Of a stretch of DNA of 59,498 nucleotides, positions 42,824-51,265 are shown piece after piece (within the stretch, counting starts at the first letter, position 1; every line of letters begins with the position of its first letter). A program made the position numbers and the translations under genes. The stretch covers positions 1 to 59,498 of the forward strand of contig JAEULV010000123.1 in the NCBI GenBank assembly GCA_016793065.1, given 5' to 3'. This DNA is from Hyphomicrobiaceae bacterium (GTDB lineage Bacteria > Pseudomonadota > Alphaproteobacteria > Rhizobiales > Ancalomicrobiaceae). Below the pieces are notes generated by a model, which worked only from the letters and a program-made list of their open reading frames with translations, was not told where the DNA came from and ran no database searches.

Positions 42824-45560
42824 GACCCTGCCCATGACCGTGCCGGGGACCGTGCCCGCCGGTGGCGGCGATCGCGCCATCATGGCCGTGTGGCATAGTC
42901 CTTTCCTGTCGGTCGGCGGCGTGGTGCGGTTCCATGCCGACGGGGCGACGGTGGCGGACATTGTCGCCGGCTTCGGTGCGCTGCCGCCGCGATTCGATCG
43001 CGACGGCGTGGTGACGATCGACGGCCACGAGATCGACCGGCGCTACTGGGGCCAGGTGCGGCCGCGCGGCCGGGCGATGCTGAGCGGCCGGCCGGTGACC
43101 GTCGGCCTCGGCCTGCGGCTCGCCGGCGACGGCGGGGGTGGCGGCGGCGGTCGCAAGATTGCAGGCACGTTGGCGATGGTCGCACTGGCGATCCTGACCA
43201 TGGGCATCCAAAATGCGGGATGGGGCGCCGCGTTCGCCACGGCGATCGGGATCAGCCAGGCCACATTGGCGGCGGGCGTCGCGCTGGTCGGGTCGCTGGC
43301 GATCAAGATGCTCACCGCCGCGCCGGTGCGGTCGCTGGCGGCGCCGGCTGGCGGCAAGGAGCGGACCGAGCGCGGCACCGCCAGCGCCCAGGGCAATGTG
43401 CTGCGCCCCGGCGCCCCGGTGCCGGCGGTGATCGGCACCCGCCGCATCTTTCCGGTGCAGGCGAGCCAGCCGCTGATCACGGTGGACGACGACGACAACG
43501 AGACGGTCGAGGCGGTCTATCTGCTCGCCGGGCCGCACCGGCTGAGCGAGATCCGCATCGGCGAGGCGGCGATCGCCGACGCCGAGGATGTCGAGGTGCA
43601 GACGCGCGAGGGCTGGCCCGAGGACCCGCCGATCGACCTCTTCACCCGCCACGGCGCCATGGACACGCCGCAGATCGAGCTTTCCGCCCATGCGGTTTCG
43701 GCCGACGACCAGGCGCTGATCGAGGACACGCTCAACCCGGCGCGCGGCCTGCCGCGCTGGCATGCCGTCGCCAGCCGCCGGGGCGGCGACGAGGTGCATG
43801 TGCAGCTCGTCCTGCCCGAGGGCCTGATCTGGCGCGACGCCGCCACGACGCCGATGCGGCTGCCGCTGCGGCTGCGGATCCGGCCGCGCGGGACGGCCGA
43901 CTGGATCCATCTGCCCGAGCTGCATTTCAGCGCAGCAGAGCAGAGCCAGATGCGGTTGGCGATCGAGCTGCGCTTTGACGAGCCCGAAACCCTGCCGCCA
44001 ATCCCCGCCGAGGAGGGGTTCACCCATGCCTACAAGGCCGTGCCGGCGCAGCCGCTGCAGCCGGTCGGCAGCGGCTGGACGGCGGACGGCTATTTCTCGG
44101 CCGGCCCGGGCGGCGATGTGCTGGCCGCCGGCGCCGGCGGCTCGAATGTGCGCCATGTGGCCCTGACCGCGCGCCGGGCGCTGGTATATCTCGACCCGGG
44201 CCTGCACCCGAAGGGGGTGTGGGAGATCGAAGTGATGCGCGGCTGCGTCGTGCGGGCCGATACCTGGGGCACGGCGGCCTACACCACCGGCGGCGTGGTG
44301 CGCGATCTCTTTGGCTACGTGGCGGCGGCGGGCGGGCCGACCATCGCCAATTCACGATCGCAGCTCGGCGAGCGCGCCTATCTGATGCGGGTGGTGACCA
44401 TCGTCAACCGTCCGCCGGTGAGCCGCGCCGGCGTCTGCGCCACGATCGCGGTGCGCGCCGTCAACCGTCAGGTCGACCAGGTTTCGGTACTGGCCTCGCG
44501 CTATGTGCGCGACTGGGACGGTGTCGGGTGGCACAACTGGGTGACGACATCTAACCCCGTGCCGCACTACGTCGACACGCTGATCGGGCCCGAAAGCCCG
44601 GAACCGGTGGAGCTGGCGGAGCTGGACCTGCCGGCGCTGCTGACGTGGCGCCAGCGCTGCATCGACGAGGGCTATGGCTGCGACCTGATCGCCGAGGCGA
44701 CGACGCAGGACGATCTGCGGCGGATGATCGCCGCCTGCGGCTGGGCGCGGCCGACGGTCGCCGAGCTTTATTCGGTGATCGAAGACAATGACCGCTCGGC
44801 CGAGGCGCCGGTGCAGGTGTTCACCCCGCGCACCATGCGCGGGTTCAGTCTCTCGCGCGGCCTCGAGCGGCGCCCGGACGGGTTCCGCGTCGAGTTCGAC
44901 GACGCGAGCGCCGACTACAAGCCGACGCAGATCATGGTCTATCGCCCCGGCGTCACCGCCTCGCGCCTGGTCGAACAGGTGCGAATGGAGGGTCTCGTCA
45001 CCGAGGCCCGCGCCCGGGCCCGGGCGGAATTCGACCTTGCCCAGACCGAGGCGCGGGCGACGACCTATCGCTTCGAGGCGTCGGTCAACGCGCTGCGTTG
45101 CCGGCGCGGCTCGCTGATCGGCGTGCAGCACCCGATCCTGATGCGGCGGACGGCCTCGGCCCGGGTGCGGGCGGTGCTGCGCGGCGCCGACGGGCTCGTC
45201 GCCCGCATCCAGCTCGACAGTCAGGTGCAGGTGGTCGGCGATGGCGGCGACCTGCGCGGCGTCGCCGACCTGCGCGAGATCGCCGACCTGCGCGACCTCG
45301 GCGGCGCCACCGGCATCGCCGTCGTCGGCCCCGACGGCGAAACCCGCGTCTATGCGCTCGCCGACCCGTCCGGCGTGACCGACCTCGTCACCCTGTCGAC
45401 GCCGGCGCCGGCCGAGGAGATCGCCGAGGGGTGCCTGGTCGCGATCGGCCCGCTCGGCGAGGAGTATCTGCGCCTGATCGTGACCTCGATCCGCTGGCGC
45501 CGGCAACTGGTGGCGGCGATCGAGGCCGTCGACGAAGCGCCCGAACTGGTGAGGGGATAA
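42813..45560 (+). CDS. central tail tip / host specificity protein (J-like)
   Basis: 915 aa. The first ~170 residues resemble a lambda I-type/TipJ N-terminus with a Gly-rich linker and a hydrophobic segment (GTLAMVALAILTMGIQ, residues 110-150). The rest contains J-type patterns: GNVLRPGAPVPAVIGTRRIFP, HRLSEIRIGEAAIADAED, NPARGLPRW, and FSLSRGLERRPDGFRVEF. It is the largest tail gene after the tape measure and likely contacts the receptor. It ends with strand repeats around DLREIADLRDLGG. Confidence 0.88.
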   Translation: MSGETLPMTVPGTVPAGGGDRAIMAVWHSPFLSVGGVVRFHADGATVADIVAGFGALPPRFDRDGVVTIDGHEIDRRYWGQVRPRGRAMLSGRPVTVGLGLRLAGDGGGGGGGRKIAGTLAMVALAILTMGIQNAGWGAAFATAIGISQATLAAGVALVGSLAIKMLTAAPVRSLAAPAGGKERTERGTASAQGNVLRPGAPVPAVIGTRRIFPVQASQPLITVDDDDNETVEAVYLLAGPHRLSEIRIGEAAIADAEDVEVQTREGWPEDPPIDLFTRHGAMDTPQIELSAHAVSADDQALIEDTLNPARGLPRWHAVASRRGGDEVHVQLVLPEGLIWRDAATTPMRLPLRLRIRPRGTADWIHLPELHFSAAEQSQMRLAIELRFDEPETLPPIPAEEGFTHAYKAVPAQPLQPVGSGWTADGYFSAGPGGDVLAAGAGGSNVRHVALTARRALVYLDPGLHPKGVWEIEVMRGCVVRADTWGTAAYTTGGVVRDLFGYVAAAGGPTIANSRSQLGERAYLMRVVTIVNRPPVSRAGVCATIAVRAVNRQVDQVSVLASRYVRDWDGVGWHNWVTTSNPVPHYVDTLIGPESPEPVELAELDLPALLTWRQRCIDEGYGCDLIAEATTQDDLRRMIAACGWARPTVAELYSVIEDNDRSAEAPVQVFTPRTMRGFSLSRGLERRPDGFRVEFDDASADYKPTQIMVYRPGVTASRLVEQVRMEGLVTEARARARAEFDLAQTEARATTYRFEASVNALRCRRGSLIGVQHPILMRRTASARVRAVLRGADGLVARIQLDSQVQVVGDGGDLRGVADLREIADLRDLGGATGIAVVGPDGETRVYALADPSGVTDLVTLSTPAPAEEIAEGCLVAIGPLGEEYLRLIVTSIRWRRQLVAAIEAVDEAPELVRG

Positions 45561-46609
45561 TGGCCGACCGACTGACACCGCTTTCCACGGCGACATCGCC
45601 GGTCACCGGCGCCGCCTACATGGACGACATCGCCGATGAGGTGCGCGAGCTGTGGGACCGCTGCCACACTGTCCTGACGTCGATCGGCGGCAGCGCCAAC
45701 GCGGTGACGGCGAGCGTCTCGCCGGCGCTGGGCTCGCGCGGGCTGCGGGTGGGGATGCTGTTCTCGTTTGTGCCGGCGGCGTCGAACACAGGCGCGATGA
45801 CGCTGCAGCTGCCGGGGCTTTCGGCGGCGCCGATCCTGCAGCCGTCCGGCGCGGCGCTGGTGACCGGCATGGTGCTGGCCGGCACCACCTATCTGATGGC
45901 GTGGGGCGGCGCGGCGTTCATCATCCTCACCGCGACGGTCGTGCCGCGCATCAATGACCGGCAGCTGTTCACGGCCGTCGGCGGCTACACCTGGACCAAG
46001 CCGGTGGGATGCCCCGACAACGCTCTGGTGAGGGTGCGGCTGTGGGGCGGCGGCGGCGCCGGCGCGGCGGTCGCCGGCACCGCCAATGGCTGCGGCGGCG
46101 GAGGTGGCGGCGGGCAGTATTTCGAGGAGGAGTTCCGCGCCGGCGACCTGCCGTCGTCAGTCTCGGGCACGATCGGGGCGGGCGGCGCCGTCGGCGCCCT
46201 TGGCACGGCTGGCGGCGCCGGCGGCGACACCACCTTCGGCACGCTGTTGCGCGCGGGGGCCGGCACCGGCGGGCAGATCGGCTACACCACCACCGGGGCC
46301 GGCGGGATCGGCGGCAGCATCACCGGCTTTCCGGCCGGCATCGGCGGCAATGGCGGCACCCTGACGGTGTCGCCGTCGTGGCCGACGACGTCGGTGTCGG
46401 CCGGCGCCTCCGTCTATTCTGGCGGCGGCGGCGGCGCGGCGGCGAGGTCGAACAATGCCGGTGGCTATCTCGATGTCGGGGCCGCCGGCACGTCGCAGCG
46501 CGGCGGCGCCGGCGGTGCCGCCGGCGCGGCCGGCACGGCGCCGGCCGGCGGCGGCGGCGTCGGTGGCGCCGGCGCCCGGGGCCAGGCAGAAATCATCACC
46601 CAGGGCTAG
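45560..46609 (+). CDS. tail fibre/adhesin with Gly-rich receptor domain
   Basis: 349 aa. The N-terminal 150 residues are a phage tail-protein domain (YMDDIADEVRELWDRCHTVL, strand-rich). From about residue 165 to the end it is dominated by Gly, Ala and Ser (WGGGGAGAAV onward). Such Gly-rich C-terminal domains in other phages pack as polyglycine-II sandwiches and carry variable receptor loops. The start shares a base with the tip-protein stop. Confidence 0.82.
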   Translation: MADRLTPLSTATSPVTGAAYMDDIADEVRELWDRCHTVLTSIGGSANAVTASVSPALGSRGLRVGMLFSFVPAASNTGAMTLQLPGLSAAPILQPSGAALVTGMVLAGTTYLMAWGGAAFIILTATVVPRINDRQLFTAVGGYTWTKPVGCPDNALVRVRLWGGGGAGAAVAGTANGCGGGGGGGQYFEEEFRAGDLPSSVSGTIGAGGAVGALGTAGGAGGDTTFGTLLRAGAGTGGQIGYTTTGAGGIGGSITGFPAGIGGNGGTLTVSPSWPTTSVSAGASVYSGGGGGAAARSNNAGGYLDVGAAGTSQRGGAGGAAGAAGTAPAGGGGVGGAGARGQAEIITQG

Positions 46610-46618
46610 GAGGACATC

Positions 46619-46981
46619 ATGGCGATCTCGATCGTCGACGCACCGCTGATCGTCATCGGCTCGCCGTGGCAGCTGAGCCTCGAGGTCGCCGGCGGCGGCG
46701 TCATGTTTCCGGCCGGTGCCACCTATCGCACCAACCTGCGCGGCACCTCCGACGGGCCGATCGTCTCGGCCGCCACCGTCACCCGGGTGACGGATACCGC
46801 GATCACCATCGCGCTGTCGGCGGCGCAGACGCTGGCGCTGGCGGCGCTGCCGCTGGTCGACGTCGACGGCAGCGGCATCCGCCGGGCGCGGGTGCTGGGC
46901 GACATCATCCGCACCGACGGCGGCGATCGCTCGATCGGCCTGATCTTCGACGCCGATGTCGTCGAGAGCCCGGGGGTCTGA
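46619..46981 (+). CDS. small tail protein between adhesin genes
   Basis: 120 aa, beta-rich (VIGSPWQLSLEVAGGGVMFPAG). Its position suggests a tail tip or fibre assembly component. No family recognised. AGGAGG lies before ATG 46619. Confidence 0.7.
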   Translation: MAISIVDAPLIVIGSPWQLSLEVAGGGVMFPAGATYRTNLRGTSDGPIVSAATVTRVTDTAITIALSAAQTLALAALPLVDVDGSGIRRARVLGDIIRTDGGDRSIGLIFDADVVESPGV

Positions 46982-46982
46982 C

Positions 46983-48242
46983 ATGGCGATGCGCATCATC
47001 TCCGGCGGTCAGGTCCGCGTCACCACGTCCGGGCCACAGGTCGTGCGGGTGGCGGCGGCGCTGCTGACCGGCGCCCCCGGCCCGGCCGGCGCCATGGGCG
47101 CGCCGAGCCTGCCGACCGCGACGACGGCGCTGTCTGCATCGACGACGCTGACCGTCGGCGCCCACGCGGGCAAGCTCCTCGATGTCACCACCGGCGCCGG
47201 CGACATCGTGCTGACGCTGCCGGCGGCGGGCAGCCCGACCGACGCGCCGATCATGGCGCGCAAGGCCGATTCCGGCGCCGGCAAGGTGATCGTGCGGACC
47301 TCGGCGGGCGTCGACCTTGCCTGGCTGCCTCAGACCGGCGACTGGGCGCAGGTCGCCTGGTGGGCGGGGGCGTGGCAGGTCTATGCCCGCGCCATCCGCG
47401 CCTGGCGGCAGGTGGTGCGGTCGTCGACGACGCTGACGGTGCCGCCGACGGCGACGGCGATGGCATTCGATCTTCGGAGCGGGGGCCATGGCGGCGGCGG
47501 CGGCGAGGCTCGCGCCGGCGGCACCGCCCGACGCGGCGGCGGCGGCGGGGCGCCGGGCGTGCGGGTGCGCGGCGATGTCGCCCGCGCCTCGCTCGGGTCG
47601 ACGGTCTCTGTCTCGATCGGCGCCGGCGGCGTCGGCGGCAGCGGGGCGGCCGGCATCGGCAATGGCGGCGACGGCGCCGCCGGCGGCTCCTCCACCCTCA
47701 CCTCGGGCGACTGGCGCGCCGCCGCGCCTTCGCCGGCCTCCGGCATGGGCACCGGCGCCACCTCCACCGCGCCGGGTTATGGCGGATTTTCGGCCGGCGC
47801 CGTCGTCGCCGGCGTCCAGGCGTCGCCGATCGGCGCCGACGGGGCCTATGGCGGCACGGCCGTCGCCAGCGGCTCGACCATCAGCGGGCCTCTGGGGCGC
47901 GGCGCCCATGGCGGCGGCTCCGCCGGCGGCGGCGTCACCACCGGCAATGCCGCCTCGGCCGGCGGTACGCCGCTCTCGCCGCAGGTGACCACGACGACGA
48001 CCGGCGGCGCGGCCGGGACCGGCGCCGATGGCGGTGCCGGCGGCATCGGCGCCAGCATCTATCCCGAGGCCGTCGTGCCGCTCGGCGGCGGCGGCGGCGG
48101 CGGATCGACCACCGGCGCGGGCGGCGCCGGCGGCGCCGGTGTCGATGGCGGCGGCGGTGGCGGCGGCGGCGGCGGCACCACGGCCGGCGGCAATGGCGGC
48201 GCGGGCGGCAACGGCTATGCCGACATCATCTGGACGATGTGA
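46983..48242 (+). CDS. second Gly-rich tail fibre/adhesin
   Basis: 419 aa. A short collagen-like GAPGPAGAMGAP segment is at about residues 31-42 and a beta-rich stem at 45-165. A Gly-rich domain then runs from about residue 165 to the end, with poly-Gly runs near residues 360-410. It has the same architecture as the fibre at 45560 but differs in sequence, so the phage has two Gly-rich tips. Ending NGYADIIWTM. Confidence 0.82.
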   Translation: MAMRIISGGQVRVTTSGPQVVRVAAALLTGAPGPAGAMGAPSLPTATTALSASTTLTVGAHAGKLLDVTTGAGDIVLTLPAAGSPTDAPIMARKADSGAGKVIVRTSAGVDLAWLPQTGDWAQVAWWAGAWQVYARAIRAWRQVVRSSTTLTVPPTATAMAFDLRSGGHGGGGGEARAGGTARRGGGGGAPGVRVRGDVARASLGSTVSVSIGAGGVGGSGAAGIGNGGDGAAGGSSTLTSGDWRAAAPSPASGMGTGATSTAPGYGGFSAGAVVAGVQASPIGADGAYGGTAVASGSTISGPLGRGAHGGGSAGGGVTTGNAASAGGTPLSPQVTTTTTGGAAGTGADGGAGGIGASIYPEAVVPLGGGGGGGSTTGAGGAGGAGVDGGGGGGGGGGTTAGGNGGAGGNGYADIIWTM

Positions 48243-48253
48243 GGAGGATCTCG

Positions 48254-48421
48254 ATGCGCTGGGCGATCGTCGATGCCGATGGGTCTGTCTCTGACATCAT
48301 CATCTGGGATGGCGAGGGTGACCTCACCCTCGACCCCGGCCAGTCCGCCCACCCGATCCCCGACGGCCTCGGCGTCGCGATCGGGTCGCAGTGGCATCAG
48401 GAGACCGGATTCGCCCCGTAA
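48254..48421 (+). CDS. small protein after tail fibre
   Basis: 55 aa, GAGGAGG ribosome site before ATG 48254. MRWAIVDADGSVSDIIIWDG followed by GLGVAIGSQWHQETGFAP resembles small fibre-associated proteins often found after tail fibre genes. Function unknown. Confidence 0.68.
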   Translation: MRWAIVDADGSVSDIIIWDGEGDLTLDPGQSAHPIPDGLGVAIGSQWHQETGFAP

Positions 48422-48432
48422 GGGTGGAGAAA

Positions 48433-48453
48433 AGCCCCGCCGTGGCGGGGGCT
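48433..48453 (-). terminator. GC-rich hairpin after the tail operon
   Basis: AGCCCCGCC / GGCGGGGGCT (one G bulge) with a GT loop, preceded by AAAA on the plus strand. On the minus strand this reads as a stem plus T run. On the plus strand it may still slow transcription at the end of the tail operon before the methylase gene. Confidence 0.5.
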
Positions 48454-48587
48454 GAGGTGAACCAGCACCTCAACAAGCGGGCCAAGCTTGCCGGCACAAA
48501 CCCGCTCCGACACGCGATCACTTGGTGCCGCCCCGCCGCGACCGTGCACGGCCCGGCGCGTATGGCACGAGTCGATAGGTCAACACA

Positions 48588-49385
48588 ATGCAACGTATGT
48601 TCGCCCCGGTTCCTCCGGTTCCTACCCCAGCCCCCTACGTCGGCGGCAAGCGCTTGCTGGCGAAGCGGCTGGCGCTTCGGATCGCTGAGATCCCACACCG
48701 AACCTATGTCGAGCCATTTGTAGGGATGGGCGGCGTTTTTCTGCGGCGCAGCCTGAAACCCGAATGCGAAGTGATGAACGACGCGAATGGCGATGTCGCC
48801 TGCCTCTTTCGCATCCTCCAGCGGCACTTCGAAGCCTTCTGTGACATGCTCAAATGGCAGCTAACGAGCCGCGAGCATTTCGAGCGCCTGAAGTCAACGC
48901 CGGCTGAATCGCTCACCGATCTGGAGCGGGCGGCGCGGTTCCTCTACCTCCAGCGCATCAGTTTCGGCGGCAAGGTGGGGAGCCGCTCGTTCGGCACGAA
49001 CCACCGGGTGGCGCGGTTCGATGTGCCGCGACTGGTACCGATCCTCGAACAGATTCACGCGCGCCTTGCCGGCGTCTGGATCGAGCACCTCGACTTCGAG
49101 GCGGTGATCCGCAAGTGGGACCATCCCGACACGTTGTTCTACCTCGACCCTCCCTACTGGGCCTGCGAGCACTACTATGTCGCCTCCTTGTTCGGCCCGG
49201 CCGATCATGCCCGCCTCGCCGCGTGCCTGCGCGGCGTGAACGGACGGTGGATCATGTCGATGAATGACGTGCCCGAGATCCGCGCGCTCTATCCTGACGC
49301 TCGTATCGAGACGACGGACCTGACCTACAGCGTCGGATCAACCTCCCCGAAGAGCGTTTCTGAGATCATTGTTTCAGGCGGCTAA
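48588..49385 (+). CDS. D12-class DNA adenine methyltransferase
   Basis: 265 aa. The AdoMet motif PYVGGKRLLAKRL and YVEPFVGMGGVFLRR are near the N-terminus, and the catalytic DPPY (FYLDPPYWACEHYY) is at about residue 187. The Dam-like family methylates adenine in a short site. It is the last gene of the prophage, in the slot where Mu carries the mom DNA-modification gene. It probably protects phage DNA from restriction. It has its own 166-bp upstream gap and ends 85 bp before the right end. Confidence 0.93.
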   Translation: MQRMFAPVPPVPTPAPYVGGKRLLAKRLALRIAEIPHRTYVEPFVGMGGVFLRRSLKPECEVMNDANGDVACLFRILQRHFEAFCDMLKWQLTSREHFERLKSTPAESLTDLERAARFLYLQRISFGGKVGSRSFGTNHRVARFDVPRLVPILEQIHARLAGVWIEHLDFEAVIRKWDHPDTLFYLDPPYWACEHYYVASLFGPADHARLAACLRGVNGRWIMSMNDVPEIRALYPDARIETTDLTYSVGSTSPKSVSEIIVSGG

Positions 49386-49426
49386 AGGCGCGTTCAAAAC
49401 GGAATTCCCGAGGTCCCGTTTCGTTG

Positions 49427-49470
49427 CCACTCGATTTTGCGCGGTCGGCCATTCGATTTTGCGCGCTACA
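49427..49470 (+). repeat. prophage right-end transposase binding sites
   Basis: Two near-identical 17-bp units in direct orientation, CCACTCGATTTTGCGCG (49427-49443) and CCATTCGATTTTGCGCG (49449-49465), 22 bp apart. The final CTACA gives the terminal CA. The inverted counterpart is at the left end (6693-6710). Paired sites of this kind are what MuA binds at Mu ends. Confidence 0.85.
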
Positions 49471-49475
49471 CCGGC
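49471..49475 (+). repeat. prophage target-site duplication, right copy (CCGGC)
   Basis: Exact repeat of 6685-6689, directly after the prophage 3' CA. Confidence 0.95.
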
Positions 49476-50814
49476 CAATACCCACAGCTTCGGTTCGGAA
49501 CTCGCCCGCGCGATCGCCCGGCATGCGCCGGCCGCGGTGGTCATGACCGAGCCGGGCGAGTGGCGCGTCTGGGAAATGATGCAGGCGTGGCGACACGTGG
49601 CGGGCGTGCCGGTCGAAATCCGCGCCGATGATCGCTTCTATTGCTCGCGCGAGGCATTCGCCGGGCTGACGCAGGCGCGCAAGACCGGGCGGATGGAATT
49701 CTTCTATCGGGAAATGCGACGGCAAACCAGGCTGTTGATGGACGGCGACGGGCCTGTCGGTGGCCAATGGAACTTTGACGCGGACAATCGCAAGGCCTTG
49801 CCGAAGGGGCTCCGTCCGCCACGGCGGCTGCGGTTTGCCCCCGATGCGATCACGCGCGCGGTGATCGATCTGGTCGCCGAGCGGTTTGGCGATCATTTCG
49901 GCGATCTGGAGCCGTTCGGCTGGGCGGTGACACGCGTCGACGCGCTGCGGGCCCTGGAGCATTTCGTCGAAGCAGTGCTGCCGGGCTTCGGCGACTATCA
50001 GGATGCGATGAAGATCGGCGAGGATTTCCTGTTTCACAGCCTGGTTTCGCCCTACCTCAATTGCGGCCTGTTGACCGCCCGGGAGGTGTGCGCGGCGGCG
50101 GAGGCGGCGTGGCGGGCCGGACAGGCGCCGCTGAACGCCGTCGAGGGGTTCATCCGCCAGATTCTCGGCTGGCGGGAATTCGTGCGTGGCATTTACTGGA
50201 CGGAAATGCCGGGCTACGGGCAGACCAATCATCTCAAGGCCGGACGGGATCTGCCTGAATTCTACTGGACCGGCCGAACCGGCATGCGTTGCCTGTCCGA
50301 GTGCATCGCCACGACTCGCCGCAATGCCTATGCCCACCATATCCAGAGGTTGATGGTGACCGGGAATTTTGCCCTGCTCGCCGGGGTGGCGCCGACGCAG
50401 ATCGAGGCTTGGTACCTGGCGGTCTATGCCGATGCGTTCGAGTGGGTGGAACTGCCGAATGTCCATGGCATGACAATGCATGCGGATGGCGGTCGCATCG
50501 GCTCGAAGCCTTATGCGGCATCTGGCGCCTATGTTCAGCGCATGTCCGACTACTGCACCGGCTGCGCCTACGATCCGAAACAAAGACTCGGTCCGCGCGC
50601 CTGTCCGTTCAATTATCTTTACTGGAATTTTCACATCGAGAATGAAGCCGTGCTGGGGCGCAATCCGCGTCTGGCCATGCCCTATCGCTCGCTCGCCAAA
50701 ATGTCGGCTGAACAGCGAGAGGCGATCAAGATCGCGGCGCGCGAGTTTCTCGAAACGCTGGGAATGAACTTGCCGGCCGACACCGACGCGAAACAGGCGG
50801 AGCTGCCGATCTAG
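49471..50814 (+). pseudogene. FeS-BCP (6-4) photolyase, 3' fragment
   Basis: 447 codons continuing the frame cut at 6689; the rejoined protein would be 524 aa. It contains the FAD-binding and FeS regions: cysteines 351, 439, 442 and 455 in rejoined numbering match within one residue the four [4Fe-4S] ligands I recall for Agrobacterium PhrB (350, 438, 441, 454). Other conserved segments are RQILGWREFVRGIYW, AYAHHIQRLMVTGNFALLAG and GPRACPFNYLYWNFH. A chance frame beginning in phage DNA at TTG 49369 reads into it, so a nearly full C-terminal part might still be made at low level. Confidence 0.93.
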
Positions 50815-51265
50815 TTGTTTGCTCTCATTATTTGACGATGCCGGTGCGTGTCCCGAACGGCGAATGGAGCGGCGGCGGCGCGAGTATCCGCCGGCCGGGC
50901 AATGTTCAGCCCGATCGTCAATTCGGTTGCACGCGCCAACCCCGGCTTGATGGTTGGACGGTGATTGCAATTATGGCGAAGTGTCAATAATCCATACCCG
51001 AGTGGTATTTGGTTACTCTTTCGTGTCGATCGCGCGGCCCCAAGAAATGACTTGCCTGTCGGGGTAGATCGACATAACTTTGTCCTGACTATACAGTAAC
51101 GGAAACCGGTGGGACGACTCGATGATCGTTCCGCCGATCGAACGTCGCTATATTAGACTATCTGAATAAATGCTTTTCTTTGACATTGCCGTTAGATAAT
51201 CGCCACTTAGCGCTGGTGAAGCGGCAGTCAAAACCCTTCTCACAGAACGGCGCCCCTTCTGGACC
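50815..51265 (+). other. 451-bp intergenic region before RTX gene
   Basis: No gene seen. It is somewhat AT-richer than the neighbours and should contain the promoter of the RTX gene. I could not place a confident promoter or terminator. Confidence 0.4.

Larger units (their letters stand above)
6690..49470 (+). mobile_element. complete Mu-like transposable prophage (siphovirus-tailed)
   Basis: 42,781 bp. The left end TGTAACCCGCAAGATC and the complement of the right end, TGTAGCGCGCAAAATC, match as terminal inverted repeats with the TG...CA termini of Mu-family elements. The element is bordered by the 5-bp repeat CCGGC and interrupts a photolyase reading frame. It carries repressor, Ner-like, MuA, MuB, Gam, GemA, Mor-like, lysis, head, tail and methylase genes, with no obvious broken core gene. 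Capsid genes are Mu-type, but the tail is non-contractile, as in the Pseudomonas phages B3 and D3112. Confidence 0.96.

Noticed and set aside
45560..48242. Diversity-generating retroelement acting on the Gly-rich adhesins
   Set aside because: No reverse transcriptase gene and no template/variable repeat pair was found nearby.
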